Positions 16,870 to 25,326 of a stretch of DNA of 64,000 nucleotides are shown in pieces. Position numbers and translations under genes: made by a program. Source of the DNA: Candidatus Latescibacterota bacterium (lineage in GTDB: Bacteria; Latescibacterota; UBA2968; UBA8231); NCBI GenBank assembly GCA_022827835.1, contig JAJEIO010000049.1, positions 209,494-273,493 on the forward strand, in the 5' to 3' direction. The notes beneath the pieces were generated by a model. It made no database searches. It saw nothing but the letters and a program-made list of their open reading frames with translations, and was not told the DNA's origin. How positions within the stretch are numbered: the stretch's first letter is position 1; every line of letters starts with the position of its first letter.

Positions 16870-17682
16870 TTAGCTAGCCGCTGGCTCCATCTCGTTGTCC
16901 CGGAATCCGGCCACGACGATGTTGTTGTTGCGATCCAGCACGTTGTCTTGGTCGATGCGATGCGGATTGTCCTCAGCGCGTCCCACCGGCCGCAGCGCTG
17001 TGCTGTGATAGCCAAAGCGCACGGATTTGCGCCAAGAATCCGTGCGGTTGCAATCCGACCAGTGGATCGTCTGGTAGCTGAAGAAGATCATGTCGCCGCG
17101 CTCTGCCGGCACGGCGACGCTGTCGAGGCGATCGGGATGGTACTGCGCGGGCGGCAGGTGCGGGGCGGTTTCCGGTCCCAGCACATGCTCCAGCGGCCCT
17201 TGCTTGTGACTGCCCGGCACGACCATCAGCGCACCGCTCTCCAGCGGCGTGTCGTCTAAGTGCAACAAGCAATCGACAAAATCCGGGCCGTCGTGCGGGT
17301 AGAACGGATAGTCTTGGTGCATGGGGAAGGGCGTGCCTTTCTCCGGCGGCTTGGCGTGCAGGACTGTGTGATGCCACTGCACGGGGCCGTCGATGAGTTG
17401 CCGCACGCAGGCGATCATTGCCTCATGGAATAGGACTCGACCCCAAGCGGCCGAGTAAAAGTGCGGGTTGTGCATGAAGACCGCCCGCGTGTTGAGGCGG
17501 TCTTCTTCTTCGAGGTAGCGATCGCGCCAGGGGCCGACCCAGCCGATGGTTTCTTGCCCCCATTGTTCGATCACCCGCACCATCTCCGAGGCCAACTCTT
17601 CGGTTTCCTCGGGCGTGAAGAGTTGGGGGATTTTGAGGTAGCCCTGTTCGCGATATTGCGCTATCTGTTCCTTGCTTAGCAT
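16870..17682 (-). CDS. phytanoyl-CoA dioxygenase (PhyH) family protein
   Basis: Second Fe(II)/2-oxoglutarate oxygenase of the operon, 270 residues. H122 and D124 (FPMHQDYPFY) and a distal His in TIHWSDCN form the iron site; WRKSVRFGYHS holds the likely 2-oxoglutarate Arg. An AGGAG site precedes the ATG. It is the first gene of the run 17682 to 10631, so the operon promoter should lie in the 40-base gap before it or inside the NTase-HEPN gene. Confidence 0.88.
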   Translation of the reverse strand: MLSKEQIAQYREQGYLKIPQLFTPEETEELASEMVRVIEQWGQETIGWVGPWRDRYLEEEDRLNTRAVFMHNPHFYSAAWGRVLFHEAMIACVRQLIDGPVQWHHTVLHAKPPEKGTPFPMHQDYPFYPHDGPDFVDCLLHLDDTPLESGALMVVPGSHKQGPLEHVLGPETAPHLPPAQYHPDRLDSVAVPAERGDMIFFSYQTIHWSDCNRTDSWRKSVRFGYHSTALRPVGRAEDNPHRIDQDNVLDRNNNIVVAGFRDNEMEPAAS

Positions 17683-17722
17683 GTCTAGCTCCTTTGAGAA
17701 AATTCAGTGAGGTGACATCGCG

Positions 17723-18562
17723 CTATTCTGTTGTCGATTCATCCGATTGCGCAGACGAACTCTGTTGACCCATTTCCTCTTCCGTTGCAGTCAGCGCACG
17801 AATGCGGGCGATTATCGCCGCGACGGTCTCGGTTACGGTCGCGAGCAGTGCAAAGCGGTCGTCTATGACCACCTCCGTGCCAGCATAGCGGTAGCGCATT
17901 GCATACTCGGTTAGCCACGCCAGCCGCTCGCCAGCCGAGGTGTTGTTTTCAGCCGGATGCTGGCGCTCGATTGCGATTAGCCTCGTCAGATCATGGGTGT
18001 TGCGATATTCGGCGTCGAGCGCGGAAATCCAGCCTTTGAGAGCATTTTCAAGGGCCTGCTGCGTGTGAAAGCCAATGGCTTCTTGAGAAGACCGGGGGTT
18101 TTCTGCGAGAATTTCTAAATCGCTGAGGTAGCGCTCGGCATTGGCGATGCGCTGTCGTATATCGGGCAAATTGGTTGGTTCTGAGTTGTCGTAGGTCACT
18201 TTGTCTCCATTCGATTCAAAGCCATCGCGGACGGCTTGGCCAGCCACGTGGTTGCGCGCCCGACAACCATAGTGGAAGGCTCCCTCGCTCATGCGGAGCA
18301 AATCAACGCTGATCGAATCGCCGTATAGTTCCTCGACTTTGCGATGGGCTACCGCGCTGGTGCGTTGGTACGTCTGCTGGTCCACCGGGCCGGGGCCGGT
18401 GATGATGAGCAGGTCGATGTCCGAATCTGGGGTAAAGTCGCCCCGGGCGCGGGAGCCGAACAGGATGACCTTGGCCGGGTGGACTGCCTCGCCAACGGCG
18501 CGGGCGACGGCGCAGGCTTTTGGGTCGGGAGGCCGACGAGTTGGGGGTTTGGGCATGGTCAA
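17723..18562 (-). CDS. fused nucleotidyltransferase-HEPN protein
   Basis: A 279-residue protein joining an N-terminal NTase (LFGSRARGDFTPDSDIDLLI near residues 34-53) to a C-terminal HEPN domain (about 130-260) with the helix signature FHTQQALENALKGW and NTHDLTRL. Such single-chain proteins are distinct from two-gene MntA/HepT pairs and may act in nucleotide or aminoglycoside binding or as self-contained toxin-antitoxin units. It is the third NTase/HEPN locus in the window and the only intact one. It starts 10 bases after the metalloprotease stop on the same strand. Confidence 0.8.
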   Translation of the reverse strand: MTMPKPPTRRPPDPKACAVARAVGEAVHPAKVILFGSRARGDFTPDSDIDLLIITGPGPVDQQTYQRTSAVAHRKVEELYGDSISVDLLRMSEGAFHYGCRARNHVAGQAVRDGFESNGDKVTYDNSEPTNLPDIRQRIANAERYLSDLEILAENPRSSQEAIGFHTQQALENALKGWISALDAEYRNTHDLTRLIAIERQHPAENNTSAGERLAWLTEYAMRYRYAGTEVVIDDRFALLATVTETVAAIIARIRALTATEEEMGQQSSSAQSDESTTE

Positions 18563-18571
18563 CTTTTAGCT

Positions 18572-21499
18572 TTACCTGTGCAGGGTGCGGATGATATTCC
18601 CCTGCGGATCAACCACATAGGTCGGCTCCTGCTGTTGGCCGACGCCGCACGAAAACTCCGGCTCCATAGTAGATGGGGCCGCGATCTTAGCACTGGCCCT
18701 AGCGGCGGTACTGAACAGGGTATAGGGGTCGGCTTGGGTGACATCTACGACGTAGCCGAGGTCGGCGAGGGCCTGAATCGTGACCGCGCTGAGCCTTGAA
18801 CCAACACTCATAAGTTCGCCGTTGAGCATAGGGGCTCTCCAGTGGCCCCCACTCTTCTCGACCGGCACCTTTGCGCCCGTGTAGTCCCGTCCGCCCGCGT
18901 CGTCAAACGCGGCAATCGCCCGCGGGCCGTTGAAGTGCGGATCGTCCGAGGAATCCTGCAAGAAGTCGGACTGGTACATGACTGCCATCCCGATCCCCAG
19001 TATGTGTCCTATCTCGTGGAGCCACACGCCCAGGGTGCCACTTGAAGACGACGAACTCTTTCTCTTAAATTTCAAGTTATTTGTCACACATCCTACGAGG
19101 GGCAGAAGGGTCTTGCGGTTTAGGTGTAAACTAGCAAACGCGGCGGGTTCATAAGTTGTTTCTCTGTTGGCTATATGGATCGTTATCTCGCCCGTTCTTT
19201 CTACGCTGCCCACATAGATCCGTAGGTCGTCTATCCGCTCCCCGGAGGGAATCTCGTATGACTGATCGCCGCAGCTTGTTGACGACCAGCCCCGAGTAAA
19301 TTTGTAGTCCGGCAGGTCCTCCCTAATAATCGACATCCAGCGTCTCGCTGCATGTCGGAAAATCCGCTTCTGACCATCGGAGAAGGAGAAGCGGTCGAGG
19401 AAAACGAGTTCGATATCAAAGTCGCTCTCGCGGAGCGGGGGGCCAAAGAGAAGAGACCTACCGATGTGTCCCTCCATAAATCGGGCCTGCAAGACGGGAA
19501 TATGATCGTTGATGGAGGACACGCTCAGGGGATTTTCCCTGAGGTCCAGCCACCACGTCCAAAACTTCGAGCCCAAAAGCGGCGAGATATCCGTGATGTT
19601 GTTAGCCGTAAAGTCCAAACTTTCCAGGTTGGTCAAGCTCGAAAGCGGCGAGATATCCGTGATGTTGTTAGCCGTAAAGTCCAAACTTTCCAGGTTGGTC
19701 AAGCCCGAAAGCGGCGAGATATCCGTGATGTTGTTATTCCGAAGTTTCAGACTGCTCAGGTTGGTAGCAAACTCCAACCCGGTCAAACCGCTAATGTACG
19801 CAGTCCCCGCCTCGGACCCTCTCCCTAGGTCTAGGCGGGTCAAAGTCTCCAGTTCACTCTTGTAGATCGTCGCACCGCTTGCCTTGCCCAACTCCGCCGC
19901 AATCGCCGCCCGTAGCTTGGCGTCGGGGATGGTCACGGGACTCGATCCAGACCGGACCGTCACTGCCATTGAACTAGAGCAGTTGTTATCGGTATTGGAC
20001 TCTCCGGCTACCGATGCCACGCAGGCACCGTAGTAGTAGGTGCCTTCACTCGACGGAGCGGTCAGGCGGATCGACTTGAGGCTAAAGCCGGCCGCCAGAG
20101 CGTCCACTGCGTCCGTGCCCACTTTCGTGTCGCTGACAGAGATCGTCGTGTCGGTCGAGCGATAGTAAGTCAACGTCGTTGCGGCGGCTTGACCGTCCCC
20201 TTGGTTGCGGACGAGCACCACTAGAGAGAAGAATTGCCCCGGCGTCAGGGGGCTGTCGCTCTTCGAAGACACTTGAATGATCAGATCCGATCCCGAGCTG
20301 GACGTACTATCCGTTTCCGCCGCTTCTTCCTCCCTCTCGTCGTCCTCTTCTTCTTCTGTCGCCTCGTCCTCCTCTTCTTCCGTCGTCTCGGTCGTCTCTT
20401 CCTCCAAGGTCGTAAAATTCGGCCCGAAGACCCATGCAGAACTGCCCTCTCCATTCTCGGATCTGACGGCCCAGCGATACTCTGTCCCAGGCTCAAGATC
20501 GTGTATCGTGTTGGATAGCCTAATCCCCCTATGCGGTTCGTTGGTCCACTGACCACCGACAGCTGGCTTGTAGTTGACATCGTAGTCGGTGGCTCCCTCA
20601 GCCGCATCCCAGCGAACCGTGCAGGACGAATCCGTAGGGGCATCAAAGCGCAGATTCGTCGGCGCGGCGGGCGCTTCGAGGATTGCCTGGGCCTTCCCGC
20701 TGGGGCGAGCTTCCTCTTCTTCCTCACCGTCGTTAAGCGCGTCGAACAGGTCGCAAAAGGCACAGTCGTCATCCGTGACCTTGCCCCCCGAATGGACCGA
20801 CGACACGACCAACTCCACCGGCACCATACCTGCTTCAACCTGAAACGACGAATCCACATAGGGAACCAACCCCTCACCCGAGACGATCAACCCATACACC
20901 TGTGCATCCCCTCCAGTCGATCCGTCTCCACTCGAGACACCGGACCAGACAGAAGCCGCCCCTACAGCCGAGACACCAGCTTGCCCGTCTATCAGCACCA
21001 TTCGTCCGGTCTGGCTGGCTGCGCCCACCGTCATCCGGTAGATATACACCCCGCTGCCCACGGCCTGACCCGCTACATCCGTCGCGTGCCACGTCGCTGT
21101 GTGAAAGCCCGCAGGCCGTTCCCCGTCCACCAATGTCGCAATGCGCTGCCCGAGCAGGTTGAACACCTCTAGCCGCACTTGGGACGCAGTGGCCAGTTGA
21201 TAGGGAATGATCGTCGAGGGATTGAACGGATTGGGGTAATTCGGCCCCAAGGCGAATCCTTCAGGCAGGGCACTTCCTGCTAGGGCCGCTAACGGCAACG
21301 CGAAATACCCGGTCCCATCGGTCGTGGCTCGGGCCACTGCCTCGCGCCCCAAGTCGGTCAAATCGAAGAGCCGCACCTGCGCGTCGGCGACCGGCTCGCC
21401 AGAGTCCAGCCGCACCCGCCCCTCAATGAGGGGTTCGGCGCTGACGCGGGCGAGACCGAGCAGGCCGAGCAGGCGGGTCAAAGTCAGTACAGATTTCAT
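18572..21499 (-). CDS. secreted multidomain metalloprotease with Ig-like, FN3, CARDB and LRR domains
   Basis: A 975-residue exported protein. Order seen: signal peptide (1-21); carboxypeptidase-regulatory-like beta domain (about 22-80); FlgD/Por-secretion-like Ig domain beginning NYPNPFNPSTIIPYQL (about 86-170); a fibronectin III-like domain (about 280-365); a Glu/Thr-rich low-complexity linker; a CARDB-like domain (about 405-525); leucine-rich repeats of the NNITDISPL type (about 565-650); and a C-terminal metzincin-like protease with HEIGHILGIG near 827 and a probable third His in GGHW near 885, as in leishmanolysin-type M8 enzymes. The FlgD-like domain usually ends such proteins; here it is near the front. 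Likely cell-surface or secreted. Confidence 0.75.
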   Translation of the reverse strand: MKSVLTLTRLLGLLGLARVSAEPLIEGRVRLDSGEPVADAQVRLFDLTDLGREAVARATTDGTGYFALPLAALAGSALPEGFALGPNYPNPFNPSTIIPYQLATASQVRLEVFNLLGQRIATLVDGERPAGFHTATWHATDVAGQAVGSGVYIYRMTVGAASQTGRMVLIDGQAGVSAVGAASVWSGVSSGDGSTGGDAQVYGLIVSGEGLVPYVDSSFQVEAGMVPVELVVSSVHSGGKVTDDDCAFCDLFDALNDGEEEEEARPSGKAQAILEAPAAPTNLRFDAPTDSSCTVRWDAAEGATDYDVNYKPAVGGQWTNEPHRGIRLSNTIHDLEPGTEYRWAVRSENGEGSSAWVFGPNFTTLEEETTETTEEEEDEATEEEEDDEREEEAAETDSTSSSGSDLIIQVSSKSDSPLTPGQFFSLVVLVRNQGDGQAAATTLTYYRSTDTTISVSDTKVGTDAVDALAAGFSLKSIRLTAPSSEGTYYYGACVASVAGESNTDNNCSSSMAVTVRSGSSPVTIPDAKLRAAIAAELGKASGATIYKSELETLTRLDLGRGSEAGTAYISGLTGLEFATNLSSLKLRNNNITDISPLSGLTNLESLDFTANNITDISPLSSLTNLESLDFTANNITDISPLLGSKFWTWWLDLRENPLSVSSINDHIPVLQARFMEGHIGRSLLFGPPLRESDFDIELVFLDRFSFSDGQKRIFRHAARRWMSIIREDLPDYKFTRGWSSTSCGDQSYEIPSGERIDDLRIYVGSVERTGEITIHIANRETTYEPAAFASLHLNRKTLLPLVGCVTNNLKFKRKSSSSSSGTLGVWLHEIGHILGIGMAVMYQSDFLQDSSDDPHFNGPRAIAAFDDAGGRDYTGAKVPVEKSGGHWRAPMLNGELMSVGSRLSAVTIQALADLGYVVDVTQADPYTLFSTAARASAKIAAPSTMEPEFSCGVGQQQEPTYVVDPQGNIIRTLHR
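19577..19737 (-). repeat. 66-bp tandem repeat encoding leucine-rich repeats
   Basis: Two nearly identical 66-bp units (about 19577-19642 and 19643-19708) and the beginning of a third encode 22-residue leucine-rich repeats (LTNLESLDFTANNITDISPL). The near-identity at DNA level, rather than only protein level, points to recent tandem duplication or slippage inside the protease gene, so repeat number may vary between strains. Confidence 0.85.
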
Positions 21500-21540
21500 C
21501 TTATAGATCCTAATTCAGGTGTGTGAAGAAAGATTGATCG

Positions 21541-23313
21541 TCATGGTGCGGTGGCCTCCGCGTCGGCATATACTGCCTCGTAGGCCACCATCTCCCAGCC
21601 GTGAAACACCACCGCGAGGCCGATGTGTCGCACCGACGGATAGCGGCGCTGCAAGCCTGGGTCCGCGAGGTAGCCACGCACCTGCTGGGCAGCCTCCCGC
21701 AGCGTCGCCGCTAGCAGGGACTCGTCCAATGGCTCGCGCCGCTTGAGATACTTTAGCTCCAACACGTAGCCGTACTGCAGGTCGGAATACTGGGCGACGA
21801 ATGGCTCCAGGTACAGGTCGGCGTAGCCCTTGTTCAGCTCGTATTCCGAGTGCAGTAGGAAGTGATTTACCATGCTGAAGTAGGCGGCGACAAAGCCGTG
21901 AATGACCTTTTCGCCATCCATGTAGTCGCGGATGCCGGTCTGCTCGACGAGGGCCTCGCGCAGGAAATCGAGGGCTGGTTGCCAAGTGCCGTCGTAGCCC
22001 ATCGCACGCACTAGGCGGGAGAAGGTGTACACATCGAGGGAAAACAAACCCACGTCATCGTACGCATCGCGTAGGTAGCCGTACATCAGCCGCTTGACCG
22101 TTTGATTGGGAATGCCCAGCCGGGGCACCCCACTTTCCACCCCGCGAATGCTGAGCAGGCCGAAGTAAAAAAGCAGCGACAGGAAGTTTTCGCGTCGGTC
22201 GAGCCGGTCTAGGGGAAAGCTGATTTGGATGTCGCTATCGACCTGCTGCTCGCCGATGATGTGGCGCAGTAGGTCGAAGTTGCCGTTGAGTTGGCGGTTG
22301 ACCGTCAACAGATGGCGCAGCTTGCCGTAGTCGATGCGCACGTTGGTGTCGATCAATTGATCCGGCATAGGTTTGTTCGGTATGGATCCATCGAGAAAAT
22401 AGAGCACCATATCGGTGTTGTAGAGATCGCCTTGGGCACGCTTAGCGAAGCGATAGCCATTGTACCATTCCCGCATCACCGCCAGCGCGGCATCGACCTC
22501 TTGATCGAACACGCCACAGTCCCGGTACATTTCCAGTAGATTTCGCACCTCCTCTTCGGTGAAGCCGAGCAGGTCGTTGAACCCCGGTTCTAGGCTGATG
22601 TTCTTGCCGATGTTGAAGCCACTAGTGACGTCGTCCATGGTGATCGGCGACACCCCGGTGATGAACAGCCGCTCTAGGCCGCCGCCGCTTCGCCCGGCTC
22701 CGGCCTTCAAGGTGGCGAAGAAATTGCGGTAGAAGCCGCCGCCGTGGGTGAAGGACTGATATGCCTCTGTCCCGTGATAGGCCAGTATCGTGTTGGCAAA
22801 GTTGTCGTACTCGTCGATGAGCACGTACAGCGGAATACCGCGATCTTCGGCATACAGAAATAGCGCGGCGAGTTTGGCGTCAATGGAGGGCGGCGAGAGG
22901 ATGTGCTGGCTCGCCTCTTGGGGAAACAGATCCCGATTGCGTCTTAGCGCGTGGTTGAGTTCCAAGTGGCAATACGTCTCAAAGCGCTCCTGCAAGGTTT
23001 CCAAGGCGTCGTCAAAAGTCGAAAAGTCAAAGCGCAGGATGACGTAGCGGTGGCGGTTTTCCGTTGGCTGCCGCCCCAAGTCGGTGCCGCCGAAGATGGC
23101 CTCGAATTCGTCGGCTGCTCTGCGGTCGTAGTAATTTTCCAGCAGGGACACCCAGCAGGACTTGCCCATGCGACGGGGGCGAATCAGAAAGGCATAGCGT
23201 TCCTCTTCGAGCGCGTAGATGAAGCGGGTCTTATCGACGTAGAGGCGGTTTTCCAAGCGGATAGCGCGGAAATCGGCCCAGCCGTAGGGAATGCGGGGGT
23301 AGGATGCAGGCAT
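21541..23313 (-). CDS. AAA-ATPase-like protein with C-terminal PD-(D/E)XK nuclease-like domain
   Basis: A 590-residue protein of the family that joins an AAA-ATPase-like domain (PF09820 type) to a DUF1703-type nuclease fold. The opening IPYGWADFRAIRLENRLYVDKT, the Walker A-like RPRRMGKS near residue 46, and Walker B-like YVLIDEYDNF are visible; near the end, GYADLYLEP followed by YVLELKYLK supplies the D and E-x-K of a PD-(D/E)XK site. These genes are often multicopy in FCB bacteria, and their role (defence or mobile DNA) is not settled. No partner gene nearby. Confidence 0.8.
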   Translation of the reverse strand: MPASYPRIPYGWADFRAIRLENRLYVDKTRFIYALEEERYAFLIRPRRMGKSCWVSLLENYYDRRAADEFEAIFGGTDLGRQPTENRHRYVILRFDFSTFDDALETLQERFETYCHLELNHALRRNRDLFPQEASQHILSPPSIDAKLAALFLYAEDRGIPLYVLIDEYDNFANTILAYHGTEAYQSFTHGGGFYRNFFATLKAGAGRSGGGLERLFITGVSPITMDDVTSGFNIGKNISLEPGFNDLLGFTEEEVRNLLEMYRDCGVFDQEVDAALAVMREWYNGYRFAKRAQGDLYNTDMVLYFLDGSIPNKPMPDQLIDTNVRIDYGKLRHLLTVNRQLNGNFDLLRHIIGEQQVDSDIQISFPLDRLDRRENFLSLLFYFGLLSIRGVESGVPRLGIPNQTVKRLMYGYLRDAYDDVGLFSLDVYTFSRLVRAMGYDGTWQPALDFLREALVEQTGIRDYMDGEKVIHGFVAAYFSMVNHFLLHSEYELNKGYADLYLEPFVAQYSDLQYGYVLELKYLKRREPLDESLLAATLREAAQQVRGYLADPGLQRRYPSVRHIGLAVVFHGWEMVAYEAVYADAEATAP

Positions 23314-23356
23314 GGCGACTTTAGCGATTTTCAGTCCTTTGTGTTACCTCTCCAAA

Positions 23357-24367
23357 CTAATCGACTTCTTCTTCGGCCCTCTTTTGCAGGGCGCGCATGT
23401 AAGCCAGTGTGTAAGCCGTGCCCAGCCGCCCGTCGTCGCCCATCTGCGGGATATGGTCTGGGATCAAGGTGCCGTCGTACTCGACTTCGGCCAGCGCGCG
23501 CATGGCCTGGTACATGTCGAAGTATCCGTCATCGACAAAGGTCTCGACAAAGTGCGGCAGCGGCTGGTCAACGTTGCGGTAGTGGACCTTGAATATCTTG
23601 CCCTGCCCGCCGAAGTAGCGGATCGTCTCTACCACGTCGCGGCCCATGGCCTCGCCGCCCTCTAGCCAGCAGCCGATGCACAAGCACATTCCCACGTTGG
23701 GGCTGTCGGCGATTTCAAGGGCGCGTTTGTACCCGTCGAAGCTGCTGAAAATGGGTCGGGGCACGCCGCCCAATGGCACTCCGGGTGGGTCGTCCGGGTG
23801 AATGCCAATGCGGACGCCGGCTTCCTCGGCGACCGGTGCGATTTCCACGGCAAAGGAGGCGAAGTTGTCCCACAGTTCTTCCTCGCTGTATTCGCGGCCG
23901 TGCGTCAGGCCCTCGCCGGTAAAACCGCCACCGGAAGCCTCGGCGAGCCGCGCCATGTCAAAGGCCCGCGCCCTAGAGCCGCCCCGGGTCTGCTCCGGCG
24001 GCGTGCTCCACACGCTATTGGCCATGTGGGCATACGTTGTATAGGGAATGTCGGCTTGGCCCAAGTTGCGGATGTGCGCCTTATACTCTTCTACTTTCTC
24101 ATCGCGGTTGGGCAGGTTGAGAGTGATCGCATCCACGTTGTGGACGCTGCCATTGCCCAAGCCGTAGAGCTGGATGCCGCCGCGGGCAAAGTGCTCTCGG
24201 CGACTGCGATAGTACTCGGGACTTGCTTTGGCCGAGTCGATCCAAGTCACGGCGTATTCTACGCCCATCTGCCGCACAAAGGCCATTTCTTCGTCGCTCG
24301 GCTCTGGGGACATTTGGGCCGCGACCTTGAGGCCGGGCGCTATTTCAATGTGGCTTTTGACGGCCAT
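23357..24367 (-). CDS. mannonate dehydratase-like (UxuA-type) TIM-barrel enzyme
   Basis: Xylose-isomerase-like barrel resembling mannonate dehydratase, 336 residues. The hallmark GIHPDDPP is near the middle, and CLCIGCWLEGG and FKVHYRNVD fit the metal-binding His/Cys region of UxuA. The start at 24367 has an AAGGAGG site; the frame to 24415 is over-long. Probably converts a hexonate to 2-keto-3-deoxy-hexonate, matching the sugar-acid theme of the KduD-like and galactonate-dehydratase-like genes, though it stands alone here. Confidence 0.82.
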   Translation of the reverse strand: MAVKSHIEIAPGLKVAAQMSPEPSDEEMAFVRQMGVEYAVTWIDSAKASPEYYRSRREHFARGGIQLYGLGNGSVHNVDAITLNLPNRDEKVEEYKAHIRNLGQADIPYTTYAHMANSVWSTPPEQTRGGSRARAFDMARLAEASGGGFTGEGLTHGREYSEEELWDNFASFAVEIAPVAEEAGVRIGIHPDDPPGVPLGGVPRPIFSSFDGYKRALEIADSPNVGMCLCIGCWLEGGEAMGRDVVETIRYFGGQGKIFKVHYRNVDQPLPHFVETFVDDGYFDMYQAMRALAEVEYDGTLIPDHIPQMGDDGRLGTAYTLAYMRALQKRAEEEVD

Positions 24368-24509
24368 GGCGATCCTCCTTGCGCTGCAAAGGACAGGGGG
24401 GGATTTGAGCGGCAAATCTAAGGCCCGAGCCGTGTGCTATCAACCGAGGGACGCAAGCGGCGAATTGAATATGTCGCTATACTTGGAAAGCGGGAGGTAT
24501 GCGTGCAAA

Positions 24510-25313
24510 ATGCAGAATAAATTCATGCGGCGTGCGGCCCCAATCGTCACGCTGACGACGGACTTTGGCGATGGCGATTACTACGTCGGCGCGATGAAGG
24601 GGGTTATTCTAGGCATCGCACCGGAGGCCCAACTCGTGGATATTTCCCATCAGATTCCGCCCCAAGACGTGCTCTCCGCCGCTTTTGTTCTGCGCCACGC
24701 CGCATGCGAATTCCCACCCGGTACTGTTCATCTAGCCGTCGTCGATCCCGGCGTAGGTACCCGGCGACGTCCCCTTGCTATCCAGAGCAACGGACATTTG
24801 TGGGTGGGGCCGGACAACGGCCTCTTTAGCCTCGTCCTCGATTGCGCCGACAGCCGGATACACGAGATCGCCCGACCCGACCTCGGGCGGCCCGACCTGA
24901 GTAGCACCTTCCACGGTCGCGACCTCTTCGCTCCGCTGGCCGCTCACCTTTGCCGCGGCTTGGCCCTTGCTGACGTCGGCCCGCCGGTGGCCGATCCGGT
25001 GCGCTTGGATGAATCCGCACCTTGTAAATCGGCCAATCGCATCGCTGGCCACATCATCCACATTGATGGCTTCGGCAACTTGGTAAGCAACATTGCGGCC
25101 GCCGACATTGCGCCGTGGGGTACCGCACTGCACATCCGCCTCGGTGACTGCGTAATCACGGAACTTTGCCGCACGTACGAAGAGGGCGAGCTGGGCGAGC
25201 CGCTTGCTTTGATTGGCAGCGCCGACCTGTTGGAAATTGCGGTCAACTGCGGCAATGCCGCCCACCAACTGGGGGTGCAACGCCGCGCTACCCTTGTCGT
25301 CGAAAAGCTCTGA
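24510..25313 (+). CDS. SAM hydrolase (DUF62/SAM hydroxide adenosyltransferase)
   Basis: Hydrolyses S-adenosylmethionine to adenosine and methionine. Family motifs are visible: TLTTDFGDGDYYVGAMKG at the start (D18), VVDPGVGTRRRP (D79), VGPDNGLF (N103), and FHGRDLFAPLAAHL with the conserved Arg and Asp. The longer frame to 24228 overlaps the divergent UxuA-like gene and is rejected. Start choice between 24468, 24510 and 24525 is uncertain; a GGGAGG lies 12 bases before 24510. About 267 residues, normal length. It precedes the phosphomutase by 13 bases. Confidence 0.85.
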   Translation: MQNKFMRRAAPIVTLTTDFGDGDYYVGAMKGVILGIAPEAQLVDISHQIPPQDVLSAAFVLRHAACEFPPGTVHLAVVDPGVGTRRRPLAIQSNGHLWVGPDNGLFSLVLDCADSRIHEIARPDLGRPDLSSTFHGRDLFAPLAAHLCRGLALADVGPPVADPVRLDESAPCKSANRIAGHIIHIDGFGNLVSNIAAADIAPWGTALHIRLGDCVITELCRTYEEGELGEPLALIGSADLLEIAVNCGNAAHQLGVQRRATLVVEKL

Positions 25314-25326
25314 GGAAGAAAAAATT

